Positions 1 through 9,530 of a stretch of 64,000 bases of DNA are shown here, one piece after another. The notes beneath the pieces are model-generated. The model had not been told where the DNA came from and did no database searches. It worked only from the letters and a program-made list of their open reading frames with translations. Positions within the stretch are counted from its first letter, which is position 1, and each line of letters begins with the position of its first letter. Source of the stretch: Sorangiineae bacterium NIC37A_2 (GTDB taxonomy: Bacteria > Myxococcota_A > Polyangia > Polyangiales > Polyangiaceae); contig NASX01000027.1 of assembly GCA_002085155.1 (NCBI GenBank), positions 1 through 64,000 of the forward strand. Direction: 5' to 3'. Position numbers and translations under genes: made by a program.

Positions 1-49
1 CCCCCCCCCCCCCAACCTTTTCCTATAGTCCGGGGTCGGAGGTCTTGCG

Positions 50-325
50 ATGGAAGGGAGCGAGGGGTCACCAGAGTCGGAACGGAGCGCTATCACAGCG
101 TTCATGAACGCCCACCCCCTGAGTCCTCAAGAAGCTCGTCTCGTACGTGCTTCCCTGCGCGAGCTCTCGAACGAGGAGATCGCCGACGAGCTCGGCTGCT
201 CGCCCTCTACCGTCCGAACGTACTGGTCGCGCATCTTTCAAAAGATCGGCTGCTCGGAGAGACATCACGTCCTCGCGCGCATCGCGAACTTCCTTGCTGT
301 ACGCATACGTTCCGGCTCGTCGTGA
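50..325 (+). CDS. Small LuxR-type helix-turn-helix DNA-binding protein without receiver domain
   Basis: 91 aa; LSPQEARLVRASLRELSNEEIADELGCSPSTVRTYWSRIFQKIGCSERHHVLARI matches the GerE/LuxR HTH pattern. Confidence 0.8.
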   Translation: MEGSEGSPESERSAITAFMNAHPLSPQEARLVRASLRELSNEEIADELGCSPSTVRTYWSRIFQKIGCSERHHVLARIANFLAVRIRSGSS

Positions 326-421
326 GGGTGCGACGCCTCACGAAAGCGCCGTCCCGCCAAACAGGAGAGCCGGTCGCCCGCCGAAGCGGAGGACCGGCTC
401 TTCCTGGCGTAGAAACGGGCG

Positions 422-1921
422 TTACTCCGCCGCCGTCGGCGTCCAGCGTAGGCGCGGCTTGCGTGCTGCACGAGCTTCGTCGAGCCGGCGAATGCGCGTG
501 AGGTGCGGCGCGGCCTTCACCAGCTCCGGCTCAGTCTCCGCTTCCTGGACGATGCTCTCGAGGGCCTCCACGAACTGGTCGAGGGTCTCCCGCGACTCCG
601 TCTCGGTCGGCTCAATCATGAGCGCGCCGCGAACGACGAGCGGGAAGTAGACGGTCGGAGGATGGAACCCGTAGTCGATGAGGCGCTTGGCCACGTCGAG
701 CGTCTTCACGCCCGTCTTCTGTTCGAGCGCCTTGTCCGAGAACACGGATTCGTGGAGCGAAGGCGTATCGATCCCAAGCGGGAACAGGTCCCGCAAACGA
801 GCTGTCAGGTATGCCGCGTTCAAGACGGCCTTCTCGCTCACGTTCCTGAGACCTTCGGCGCCGAGCTCTCGGATGTACGTATAAGCGCGCACCATCATGC
901 CGAAGTTCCCGTAGAACGAGCGAACCTGACCGACGCTCTGGGGGCGATCGCTATCGAAGAAATAGCTCCCGTCCGCAGCGCGCGAGGGAACCGGTCCCGG
1001 CTGGAAAGGCGCAAGCTTCGCCTTAAAAGCAACAGGTCCACTGCCAGGACCGCCACCGCCGTGCGGCGTCGTGAAGGTCTTGTGCAGGTTGAACTGCATC
1101 ACGTCCACGCCGATGTCACCGGGGCGCGCCTTGCCGAGCACGGCGTTCATGTTCGCGCCGTCGCCATAAACGAGACCTCCGCGCTCGTGCACCATACGGA
1201 TCAGCTCAGGCAGAGCCGCTTCATACAAACCGAGCGTGTTCGGGTTCGTGATCATGAGGCCGGCCACGTCGTCCCCCGCTTCGTCGAGGGCCTTCTTCAG
1301 CGTCTCCGGCTCGACGATGCCACGGGGGCCCGCCGGGAATGGAACGGCGGCGAAGCCGTTCAGGGCACAGGACGCCGGGTTCGTTCCGTGAGCGCTCTCG
1401 GGAATGAAAATCTTGTGAGGAGAGCGCCCCTGACTTTGATGATACGCGCGCATCATCATGAGCCCGGTGAGCTCACCTTGTGCGCCCGCGGCTGGCTGCA
1501 AATTGCATCCATCCATTCCGACGATCTCAGCGAGGAGCTCTGAAAGCCGCACCATGACCTCGAGCGCGCCCTGAGCGAGGTGAGCCGGGGTGAGCGGATG
1601 GATTCCGGCGAAACCGGGCAGACGCGCGGCCCACTCGTTCACCTTCGGGTTGTGCTTCATGGTGCACGAGCCGAGCGGATAGAACTGAGTGTCGATGGCG
1701 AAGTTCCACTGGCTGATGCGCACGAAATGGCGCACGACCTCCGGCTCGCTCACCTCGGGGAAACCCGCCGCCTGCTCGCGGAGCAGGGACCCGAGGAGGG
1801 CCCCTGGATCGCGATCGGGAACATCCAGCGGATCGAGAGATACGGCGGAGCGACCGGGGACGCTCCGCTCAAACAGAGGGGGTTCGTCGAACTGCAAGCC
1901 CGACGAGGCAGTACCTGGCAT
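422..1921 (-). CDS. gcvPB: Glycine dehydrogenase (decarboxylating) subunit 2
   Basis: 499 aa; FYPLGSCTMKHNPK, FIPESAHGTNPASCALNGF and NLHKTFTTPHGGGGPGSGPV PLP-binding motifs of the GcvP C-terminal subunit. Confidence 0.95.
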   Translation of the reverse strand: MPGTASSGLQFDEPPLFERSVPGRSAVSLDPLDVPDRDPGALLGSLLREQAAGFPEVSEPEVVRHFVRISQWNFAIDTQFYPLGSCTMKHNPKVNEWAARLPGFAGIHPLTPAHLAQGALEVMVRLSELLAEIVGMDGCNLQPAAGAQGELTGLMMMRAYHQSQGRSPHKIFIPESAHGTNPASCALNGFAAVPFPAGPRGIVEPETLKKALDEAGDDVAGLMITNPNTLGLYEAALPELIRMVHERGGLVYGDGANMNAVLGKARPGDIGVDVMQFNLHKTFTTPHGGGGPGSGPVAFKAKLAPFQPGPVPSRAADGSYFFDSDRPQSVGQVRSFYGNFGMMVRAYTYIRELGAEGLRNVSEKAVLNAAYLTARLRDLFPLGIDTPSLHESVFSDKALEQKTGVKTLDVAKRLIDYGFHPPTVYFPLVVRGALMIEPTETESRETLDQFVEALESIVQEAETEPELVKAAPHLTRIRRLDEARAARKPRLRWTPTAAE

Positions 1922-2580
1922 TACTTACCCTTCTTCTTCTTGGCAGCTTCTGCCTCGGCCTCGGCCTCCGCCTTTGCCTTGGCTTCTTCCTCTTCGCGCT
2001 TCTTCTGCGCGATCTCACCGTCGTCGGCGACGAGCGTGGGATCCTCAGCGGAGCCATCAAAACCAGCCGCACCGACGCGCGCCTCAAGATCGGTCGGGCG
2101 CACGCTCTGCGGATCGGGCTCCTGGTTCTTCTGCTTCACGCTGTCCCAGGGATTGCCGGCGTCGTACTGGCCAAGGCCCCACTCGCCCTTCAGCTCGTGA
2201 GACGCGTCCTCACCAACAATCACATACTTGAAGTAGCCTTTGCCCTTCGAGCTCGCGTTCGGGCCCACCACACCGACCTTGTGCTCGACCCACTCGAAGC
2301 GAAGCAGATCGCCTTCGACCTGACCGTGGAGCTCGCCCCACTTGTCGCCTTCAGTGTTGCGCCAGGCGCCGGACACCGCTCCACCAGACTCCGTGAGGTG
2401 GAGGAAGCCGTAGCGTTGGTTGTAATAAACGCCGCGCCACTCGCCTCCTTCAGGCATCGGACCGGCCTGCACCTGGGCAACATTCGGGTCTACCTTGGGC
2501 CCACCACACGCCACGATCGCGCTAGAAGAGAGCAGAGCGGCGAGAGCCAGAGTTCCTACACGGATGGTCGTTCTCAGCAT
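1921..2580 (-). CDS. Putative lipoprotein with Lys/Glu/Ala-rich C-terminus
   Basis: Internal ATG MLRTTIRVGTLALAALLSSSAIVACGG gives a signal peptide with lipobox-like IVAC; C-terminal REEEEAKAKAEAEAEAEAAKKKKGK. Confidence 0.65.
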   Translation of the reverse strand: MLRTTIRVGTLALAALLSSSAIVACGGPKVDPNVAQVQAGPMPEGGEWRGVYYNQRYGFLHLTESGGAVSGAWRNTEGDKWGELHGQVEGDLLRFEWVEHKVGVVGPNASSKGKGYFKYVIVGEDASHELKGEWGLGQYDAGNPWDSVKQKNQEPDPQSVRPTDLEARVGAAGFDGSAEDPTLVADDGEIAQKKREEEEAKAKAEAEAEAEAAKKKKGK

Positions 2581-2593
2581 GGGCCGGACGCTA

Positions 2594-3526
2594 TCACGAG
2601 CCGGGCGCCGACGTACCCTCGACTTTTTGCCGAAGAGCCGCGCCAATTTGGGCGCCGAGGGCCTCCGCGGATTGCCAGTCGGATGGAAATTTTGCTCGAG
2701 CCTCCATTCGCTCGAGACCCGTCTGGTCCGGGCGGGCTAAAAGCGCCCTCAGCCAAAGCTCGTCCCCCTCGCGCACCGCGTAGGCGGCCACCGGGGTCTT
2801 ACAATCCCCCTCGACCGCCCCCAGCACCCCCCGCTCCGCGGCCACCAGGTGGGCCGTGTCTCGGTCATGGAAAAGAGAGAGCAGCTCGAGAACGTCCGGG
2901 GCGTCGACGCGGTACTCGATCGCGAGCGCGCCCTGGCCGACGGCGGGCAGACATTGGTCAATGGAGAGCGTCTCGGAGAGCTCATGGGCGACGCCGAGCC
3001 GGTTCGCGCCAGCTTGAGCCAAGAGCGTCGCGTCGACGACGCGATCTCGACACTTTTGGATCCGCGTCCCGACGTTGCCTCGGATCGGAACGACCTCGAG
3101 GTCGGGTCGAAGGAGTTTGATCTGCAGAGCGCGGCGAAGAGACGAGGTCCCGATCGGGCGGCCCGCTTCGACCGCCGACAGGGGGCGCCCATCAAAGGTC
3201 ACCACCGCGTCCCGCGCGTCCTCCCGCGGAGGGATACAGCCGAGCGCGAGCCCCGGATGCAGAAGGGGCGGGACATCTTTCAAGGAATGGACGGCGATAT
3301 CGGCTCTTCCCTCGAGGAGCGCTTCTTCGATCTCCTTCAGAAAGAGCCCCTTCCCGCCCACCTCGGAGAGCGGCCGATCTTGGATCTTGTCGCCGGTTGT
3401 CACGACGTGAAGCTCTTCGAACTCAACGCTCGGATCGAGAGCCTCGAGAGCTCGTAAGGTTTGTCGACATTGAGCGAGAGCAAGCTCGCTCCGCCTCGTC
3501 GCGACGACGATCTTGCGCTTCTTCAT
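2594..3526 (-). CDS. hemC: Porphobilinogen deaminase (hydroxymethylbilane synthase)
   Basis: 310 aa; VATRRSELALAQ, IAVHSLKDVP, GTSSLRRALQIKLLRPDLEVVPIRGNVGTRI, AAERGVLGAVEGDCKTPVAAYA. Confidence 0.96.
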   Translation of the reverse strand: MKKRKIVVATRRSELALAQCRQTLRALEALDPSVEFEELHVVTTGDKIQDRPLSEVGGKGLFLKEIEEALLEGRADIAVHSLKDVPPLLHPGLALGCIPPREDARDAVVTFDGRPLSAVEAGRPIGTSSLRRALQIKLLRPDLEVVPIRGNVGTRIQKCRDRVVDATLLAQAGANRLGVAHELSETLSIDQCLPAVGQGALAIEYRVDAPDVLELLSLFHDRDTAHLVAAERGVLGAVEGDCKTPVAAYAVREGDELWLRALLARPDQTGLERMEARAKFPSDWQSAEALGAQIGAALRQKVEGTSAPGS

Positions 3527-4908
3527 GTTTCCTTAGCTGTAAGTGAGGCTGGGGCGCGCTCCGCGGAGAGGTCATCGGACGAGACGCGTTCTTCCTCGAA
3601 TGGCGGGAAGGCGCTCGTATGCTCAGGACTCGAGACCGGTTCGAGCTCGAAGAGCTCCGTGAGCGCCCGCGCCCACTCGAGAGCTTCTTCGGGCTCGCCA
3701 CTCCCGGCCCCTTCACGGAGGCGTGTGCTCGGAGCGTGGAGCAGGCGATTGACGCCAGCGTCGATCATCCGCTCCACCGCCGCCCGCTGCTCAGGCTGAA
3801 GATCACGAAGCTTGCCGCGGAGGCTCCGCTCGAGCTCGATCGAAAAGGCCTCCCGGGCGCGATCGCGTAGCGCCTTGATCGTCGGCGCAACCTGAGCCGC
3901 GCTCTTTCTCTTCTCGAAATCGAAGAGGACCTCTTCGACAATCTTCTGGGCCCTTTCAGCCTCCAGAGCTCGTACGTCCCGAGACGCCTGAGCTGCACTC
4001 GAGAGATCGTCGATATTGTAGAGGAAGACACCTTCCAGATCGCCGACGCGCGGGTCGACGTCTCGGGGGACCGCAAGATCGATCAGAAATAGGCTCCGTC
4101 CTCGGCGCTCGCGATGGAGCCCGGTCATCGCCGAGAGGGGGAAGATCGGGACCTCAGAGCTCGTACTCGACACGATCACGTCCGCGGCACGAACGACGTC
4201 CCCGAGGTCAAAAATCGAGCGGTATTCCGCGCCCAGTCGCTCAGCGATGGGCCTCGAGCGCTCCTCCGAGCGCCCCACCACGGTCAGGCGTGCCCCTTGG
4301 TCGCGGAGCAGCTTCCCGACCATCTGTCCCATCTCGCCCGTCCCGACGAGCGCTGCCCGATGTCCCTTGAGGTTTCCGAAGATGCGCGCGGCCAGATCCA
4401 CGGCCACCGTCGGCACCGAGACCTGGCCCGCTCCGATTTCGGTCTCACTCCGAACCCGCTTCGCGCTCCGGAGCGCCTGCGGGAAGACCTGACCGAGGAT
4501 CGGCCCCACACTGCCGCGCGCTACCGCGCGCTCATAGCCTTGCTTCAGCTGGCCCAAGATCTGCGCCTCGCCGACCACCATCGAGTCGAGGGAGCTCGCG
4601 ACCCGGAATAGATGGCGAAGAGCTGCGCTCCCTGAGTACTCATACAAGTGAGGCCCAAGCGCAGGTGACTCCGCGATGATCGCCTCGCGCAGCGCAGCCG
4701 TGAGCGGTGGCGCGTTGTGCCCCGCGCCCCGCTGGGCCGCCGCGTAGAGCTCCACCCGGTTACAGGTTGAGACGAAGAAGATTTCGCCCACGGCCCCCGT
4801 CCCGACGAGAGTCCGCGCCAGTTTGTTCTCCCGCGCCTCGTCGAGCGTAAACTGCTCGCGCAGCGCGATCGGCGCTGTGTGGTGAGAGAAGCCGACGACC
4901 GCGATCAT
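3523..4908 (-). CDS. hemA: Glutamyl-tRNA reductase
   Basis: 461 aa; VGFSHHTAPIALRE, FFVSTCNRVELYA, SLDSMVVGEAQILGQLKQGYERA; 4-bp overlap with hemC. Confidence 0.96.
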   Translation of the reverse strand: MIAVVGFSHHTAPIALREQFTLDEARENKLARTLVGTGAVGEIFFVSTCNRVELYAAAQRGAGHNAPPLTAALREAIIAESPALGPHLYEYSGSAALRHLFRVASSLDSMVVGEAQILGQLKQGYERAVARGSVGPILGQVFPQALRSAKRVRSETEIGAGQVSVPTVAVDLAARIFGNLKGHRAALVGTGEMGQMVGKLLRDQGARLTVVGRSEERSRPIAERLGAEYRSIFDLGDVVRAADVIVSSTSSEVPIFPLSAMTGLHRERRGRSLFLIDLAVPRDVDPRVGDLEGVFLYNIDDLSSAAQASRDVRALEAERAQKIVEEVLFDFEKRKSAAQVAPTIKALRDRAREAFSIELERSLRGKLRDLQPEQRAAVERMIDAGVNRLLHAPSTRLREGAGSGEPEEALEWARALTELFELEPVSSPEHTSAFPPFEEERVSSDDLSAERAPASLTAKET

Positions 4909-5765
4909 GCGCTCTGGCTCCCGAGCTCTCTCTCAAAGGTCACGTGTCCCGCGGGTTCCTCCACGGCACCACGAACCAAGTAGGAAGCCAGCAAAAGGAG
5001 GACGCAAAAAACGCCCGCCAAGGTCCCGAAGGCGCTCTTCTTCCCGCGGTGGCCCAGGGCCCCGCGCCAGACGAGCACGGTCCCGAGGAAGAGCCAGGAG
5101 ATGTAACCGAGGACCGCCCGCCCGAGGGAGGCAGACCCCGCGCCTCCGAGCTCAGAGAAGAACAGTCCACCCGTGACGATCCCGAAGGTCAAGAAGGGAT
5201 AACCGAAGATCAGGAAACGAAAGGCGAGCAGGTCGAGGGAGTCGAGCGCCGGCATGCCAGCTGGCAAGAGCCCCGGATTCTTCCGCTTCAGACTGCGCTC
5301 AACGTACAGATAAAAAGCGGAGGCAACCCCCGCGAGCAGAAAGAGCCCAACGCCGAGCAGGTTGGCGGTGACGTGGAGCGCGAGCCAAAATCGTGAGATG
5401 GGCGGAGCCCAGGCCGGGGTCGACAAGAACTGCGCGAGGACGAGGAGAGCCAGAGCGATCGGTCCCGTGAGAGCTCCGAGGGCATGGACCTGATAGCGGG
5501 GTTCAGCCCAGAGAAATCCAGCGGCCATCACCCAGCCTGCGGCGCTTACCGCAAACTGCATGCTGCCGACCGGATCGTGACGAACGATGAACGTCGACCA
5601 GACGATGAGCCCAGCGTGAGCCACCACAGCCCCAAGGAGCGCCCCCCGCGCGACGCGAAGCGATGACGCCGCCGCCCTACGCAGCAGAGCGCCAAAAAAG
5701 AGCGTGCTTGCCACCGTGTACCCGATGACCGCAATGAGAAACGCGATAGTCGCCGCGGCGTCCAT
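4905..5765 (-). CDS. Cytochrome c biogenesis protein, CcsA/HemX family integral membrane protein
   Basis: 286 aa with multiple hydrophobic helices, LALHVTANLLGVGLFLLAGVASAFYLYVERSLK; directly upstream of hemA, the typical HemX/CcsA context. Confidence 0.8.
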   Translation of the reverse strand: MDAAATIAFLIAVIGYTVASTLFFGALLRRAAASSLRVARGALLGAVVAHAGLIVWSTFIVRHDPVGSMQFAVSAAGWVMAAGFLWAEPRYQVHALGALTGPIALALLVLAQFLSTPAWAPPISRFWLALHVTANLLGVGLFLLAGVASAFYLYVERSLKRKNPGLLPAGMPALDSLDLLAFRFLIFGYPFLTFGIVTGGLFFSELGGAGSASLGRAVLGYISWLFLGTVLVWRGALGHRGKKSAFGTLAGVFCVLLLLASYLVRGAVEEPAGHVTFERELGSQSA

Positions 5766-5918
5766 GGTGTTAGCGGACCGGGGCCGCGAGATCCCTCGGG
5801 AAGTGGGGGCGCCGATTCATCGGCGTACTTCTAGCCCACAGAGGGGCGGAGGGAAAACCGTCCGCCGCGGTCTCGAACGAAAAATCCCGTCTTTTCGGGC
5901 GATTATGACGTTCCGCTT

Positions 5919-7325
5919 TCAGTAGCCGGCGACAGCTTCGAGCCGTTCCCCGGGCACGAGCTCCCGGCTCGATTCCGAAACGAGACAGAGAGACGTCTCC
6001 TCCTCGGTCCGGATCACCGTCACCTCGCCGATCACCTCGTCGGGAAATTTCTCGTCGTCGCCGTGGAGAGGAGTCGTGGTCGCAGGCGCATCTTCAGGCA
6101 GGTCTGTCTCGGCGCGGAGTCGCTGATGTTTGGCCCCAGCCCTGAGGTTGCGCCGCCAGATGTCGCCGCGCGTCACGGCGCGCAGCCGATTCCCGGGAAC
6201 CAGGCCGTCTTTGCTGCCCCGGTCAATGAACACGACCTGGTTTTGGCCGAAGTAGACGTGCGGGTGGATGCCCATGAGCACACGAGCTTCGAGCGCTGCC
6301 GTTGCTGGCTTAGGCGGGACGACGTCGAAACGCCGACCGACGGGTCCGACCTTGAGGCCTCGTTCCACCACGTCGAGAGACTCGATGAGTTGTCCCCGGG
6401 CGACTCGTTCCTTCTCGTTCCAGCCGTCGATCCGTACGGTGCCGTAGACTTTGACGAGGCGCCCTTCGGGAGTGCGCCCACCAGGCACTTTGGCGGGAGG
6501 ACGGAGATCGCGGAACACGCTGAGACGTTGCCCGATCCGCAGATCGACGCCGTCGTTCATCAGCATGTACACGGTGCTGCCTTCGCTCAGCATCATCCGA
6601 TCTTCACGGGCCCCCACCAGCTCTCCCCAAACGTCCTTCTCGGGATCGCCAATGTAGCCCTGGTCACGAAGGAAGATCGTCCCCGGTGGGACAGCCTGGC
6701 CACTGCCAAGCCCGAGGCGACTCTCGCGGGAACCACTGGCGGCGACAGCCAGAAAGGGCTGTCCCCCGGGAGGAGCGGTCCGCAGTTGGTCGCCGGGGTA
6801 AATCCAATGGGGGTTTTCGAGCTGAGGATTCAGACTCCAGAGCCGCGGCCACTCGTGAGGATCTTGGTAGTAGGTCTGGGAGACTTGCCACAAGGTGTCC
6901 CCCTTCTTGACAGTGTGGAACTCGGGAACCGGTCCCTTCACCCCTTTGCTGCGCTTGATCTCACCGCCGACCGGAGCGCCATCCTCGCCGTAGGCCGACT
7001 CTGCGCCTTGGCCGGAGAGAATGATCGCGCCTTGGCTCGAACGATTCAGGTCGAAGCCGTCTTGTTCCCTGCCGTCGACGATGGGCCGAGACGACGAAGG
7101 CAAATACGAGTTGATCTTCTCGAGGTCGACGTTCGGATTGTAGTAGGGCGAGGCCGAGACGACGGGGCTCTGGGCTCCTCCGGTGGTGACTTCAGCCCCC
7201 CCCGTCTGCTGCCCGTCTTGCGCAGAAGCGACCGATGCGACGAGCGACGCCAGAGCCAAGATCCCAGACGCTGCCCAGGGGTGGCTCGAGCAGAAGAAGG
7301 TGTTTTGCCGAATCAGTTGTTTCAT
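5919..7325 (-). CDS. LysM-domain secreted protein
   Basis: 468 aa; VKKGDTLWQVSQTYYQDPHEWPRLWSLNPQLENPHWIYPGDQLR is a LysM motif. Confidence 0.85.
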   Translation of the reverse strand: MKQLIRQNTFFCSSHPWAASGILALASLVASVASAQDGQQTGGAEVTTGGAQSPVVSASPYYNPNVDLEKINSYLPSSSRPIVDGREQDGFDLNRSSQGAIILSGQGAESAYGEDGAPVGGEIKRSKGVKGPVPEFHTVKKGDTLWQVSQTYYQDPHEWPRLWSLNPQLENPHWIYPGDQLRTAPPGGQPFLAVAASGSRESRLGLGSGQAVPPGTIFLRDQGYIGDPEKDVWGELVGAREDRMMLSEGSTVYMLMNDGVDLRIGQRLSVFRDLRPPAKVPGGRTPEGRLVKVYGTVRIDGWNEKERVARGQLIESLDVVERGLKVGPVGRRFDVVPPKPATAALEARVLMGIHPHVYFGQNQVVFIDRGSKDGLVPGNRLRAVTRGDIWRRNLRAGAKHQRLRAETDLPEDAPATTTPLHGDDEKFPDEVIGEVTVIRTEEETSLCLVSESSRELVPGERLEAVAGY

Positions 7326-7334
7326 GGGGACGTG

Positions 7335-7850
7335 TCACGGCGACTTCTGAGTCGCACCTTTCTGGCGGGCGCCCGCGGGCGAGCTCGAGCTCTCGACAGC
7401 AGTCGATTCTGGGTCTTCGGACAGCCGAACTCCAGAGTTCGGCGGCGGAACTGGGTCAGGAACCGACGGAGCCATCACGATCTCTCCTTCGGCGTCCCCT
7501 TCGGCGCGCACCACCAGACGGGACTCAGGGCCCCCCGTCGTGCTCGAGCTCTTGGGGTCTGTGGGGGCGAGCTTCACGACCGGGAGCGCGGCCAGGGGCT
7601 CATCGTGCCGGCTGCCCGCCGCGCGCTCCTCACACTTCTCCGCCTTGGCCTGGGCCGCGTCCCGTTCGGTCAAAGCATCGGCCAAACGCTCCTCGAGCCG
7701 CGTCATCTCCGCGCGCAACTGCTCCAATTCCGAGTCATTTTGGGGCGTTCGGGCGGGCGTTTGAGGGTCCGAAGCACAGCCCACAAAAAACATCGTTCCA
7801 AGGGCGACGAGCGCACGCTCGAACGAGGAAGGGGGACAATGACGGAACAC
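7335..7850 (-). CDS. Putative lipoprotein with coiled-coil segment
   Basis: 171 aa; ALGTMFFVGCASDPQ lipobox, then ELEQLRAEMTRLEERLADALTERDAAQAKAEKCEE. Confidence 0.6.
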   Translation of the reverse strand: MFRHCPPSSFERALVALGTMFFVGCASDPQTPARTPQNDSELEQLRAEMTRLEERLADALTERDAAQAKAEKCEERAAGSRHDEPLAALPVVKLAPTDPKSSSTTGGPESRLVVRAEGDAEGEIVMAPSVPDPVPPPNSGVRLSEDPESTAVESSSSPAGARQKGATQKSP

Positions 7851-7890
7851 GGCTCGTAAATTCTAGGCGGACCCGAGCGCCGGGCCAAAA

Positions 7891-8835
7891 TTGACGCGGC
7901 CCGGGGGACATCCTAGGTTGAATTTCGTGGATCCGATGCCAGAGGTCGATCGGCCGAGCAACGCGCCTGAGACCGGTCCCCGCTTTCGTCGGCAACGCAG
8001 GTTCCTCCGTCGCCGCAATCGCGATCTCATGGTCCGGCCTCGGCGGCTCGACCTGAAAAAGACTCTTTTTGTCCTGCCGAACGCTGTCACCCTGGCGGCA
8101 GTCTTCTGCGGTTTCAATGCGATCCGGGTCGCGGCTTCCCCTGGAGCGGGCACGGACGAGTTCTATACAGCGGCGATTTTACTGCTCTGCTCGATGTTCT
8201 TCGACCTGATGGACGGGCGGGTCGCTCGCCTGACGAAAACGCAGAGCGCCTTCGGGCTCCAGATGGACTCGCTCGCGGACGTGATCTCCTTCGGCGTCGC
8301 GCCCGCGCTGCTCGTCTACCAGTGGGTCCTCCATCGCCTGCCCACCTGGGGGGTGCTGGCCTCCTTCTCCTTCATCGCCTGCGCCGCCATCCGGCTCGCG
8401 CGCTTCAACGTCATTTCCTCCGACGAGACCGGGCAACCGACCAAACCCGGCAAGTACATCATCGGACTCCCCTCCCCGCCTGCCTCCGGCATCTTGATCT
8501 CCCTCGTTGTCGCGAACCACGCCGTAGACGGAGCGCTCGGCGATCCCCGTTATACGGTCGCGATCGGGATCGGGACTGTCGCTCTCGGCCTGCTCATGGT
8601 CTCGACAGTGCGCTTCCGCTCCTTCAAAGATCTCAAGCTCAACTTGCGAACCGTCATCCTGGTCCTGCTTGTCATGGCCTCGAGCGCCTTCGTGTGGCAG
8701 AGGTTCCATGCCAAGTTCGTCTTGATCTGGCTCCTCACGTGTTACGTGACGATCGGCGTCGTGGAGACGCTGCGCGGGCTGTTCCTGCGCTCGCTCGGAG
8801 CCAAAGACCCGCGCGAAGTCACGGATGTCCATTAA
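7891..8835 (+). CDS. pssA: CDP-diacylglycerol--serine O-phosphatidyltransferase
   Basis: Membrane protein with CDP-alcohol phosphatidyltransferase motif FDLMDGRVARLTKTQSAFGLQMDSLADVISFGVAP (DG-x2-AR-x8-G-x3-D-x3-D); true start may be internal (about 8029). Confidence 0.93.
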   Translation: MTRPGGHPRLNFVDPMPEVDRPSNAPETGPRFRRQRRFLRRRNRDLMVRPRRLDLKKTLFVLPNAVTLAAVFCGFNAIRVAASPGAGTDEFYTAAILLLCSMFFDLMDGRVARLTKTQSAFGLQMDSLADVISFGVAPALLVYQWVLHRLPTWGVLASFSFIACAAIRLARFNVISSDETGQPTKPGKYIIGLPSPPASGILISLVVANHAVDGALGDPRYTVAIGIGTVALGLLMVSTVRFRSFKDLKLNLRTVILVLLVMASSAFVWQRFHAKFVLIWLLTCYVTIGVVETLRGLFLRSLGAKDPREVTDVH

Positions 8836-9523
8836 GTCCCTTTTCCCTCAGGCTACGCTGATCCTCGTCGCTCTCGGCGGCTCCGTGTCCGCGTGCCGCT
8901 CGGAGTCCTCCGAGGCGACCAAAGACGCCGCGCCCATTGCCCCAAAAAGTACGCTGGACGTCGACCTCAATGACCCGAACCTCGCGTTTGTCTGGGTCGA
9001 CAAAGAGGGGAACTTTCAGACGACCACTGATCGCAACGAAATTCCCGACGGCTCGAAGGACCCTGTTAGAATTCTTGGGCTCAGCGAGGGCAACATCGAC
9101 CCGTCCCGGGTCATCGTGACGAACCTCGCAGCCGGCGGCGACAAGGCCAAGGCGCGCACCATGTCCCGCGACGAGTGGGAGAGCCAAGGCAAAGCCCTCC
9201 GCCAGGCGCGCGTCGACGCAGCCCGCCCGCGCCCCGTCCAGCGCGAAGAGGTGCAAGAGGGCGCGCTCTCAGCGATCATCTATGGCGCAAGCTGGTGCAA
9301 GCCCTGCCACATGGCTGAGGAATACCTGAAGATGAAGGGCGTCCGCGTCACGATGAAAGACATCGAGGAGGAGCCCGGCGCGAACGCTGAGATGCGTCAG
9401 AAGCTCTCGAGCGCTGGACTGAGTGGGGCGTCGATCCCGGTGTTGGACGTCGGCGGAACCATTCTTGTCGGTTTCAGCACGAGCGCGGTGGACAGAGCCC
9501 TCGAACGCGCGCTCAAAAAGTAA
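8825..9523 (+). CDS. Putative lipoprotein with C-terminal glutaredoxin-like domain
   Basis: LVALGGSVSACRSE lipobox-like; IYGASWCKPCHMAEEYLKMKGVRVTMKDIEEEPGAN...GASIPVLDVGGTILVGFS glutaredoxin fold with CxxC and cis-Pro region. Confidence 0.8.
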   Translation: MSIKSLFPQATLILVALGGSVSACRSESSEATKDAAPIAPKSTLDVDLNDPNLAFVWVDKEGNFQTTTDRNEIPDGSKDPVRILGLSEGNIDPSRVIVTNLAAGGDKAKARTMSRDEWESQGKALRQARVDAARPRPVQREEVQEGALSAIIYGASWCKPCHMAEEYLKMKGVRVTMKDIEEEPGANAEMRQKLSSAGLSGASIPVLDVGGTILVGFSTSAVDRALERALKK

Positions 9524-9530
9524 CCCGGGC

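Noticed and set aside
6063-7859. 598-aa plus-strand ORF opposite the LysM and lipoprotein genes
   Set aside because: Spans two well-supported minus-strand genes and their gap; no motif support
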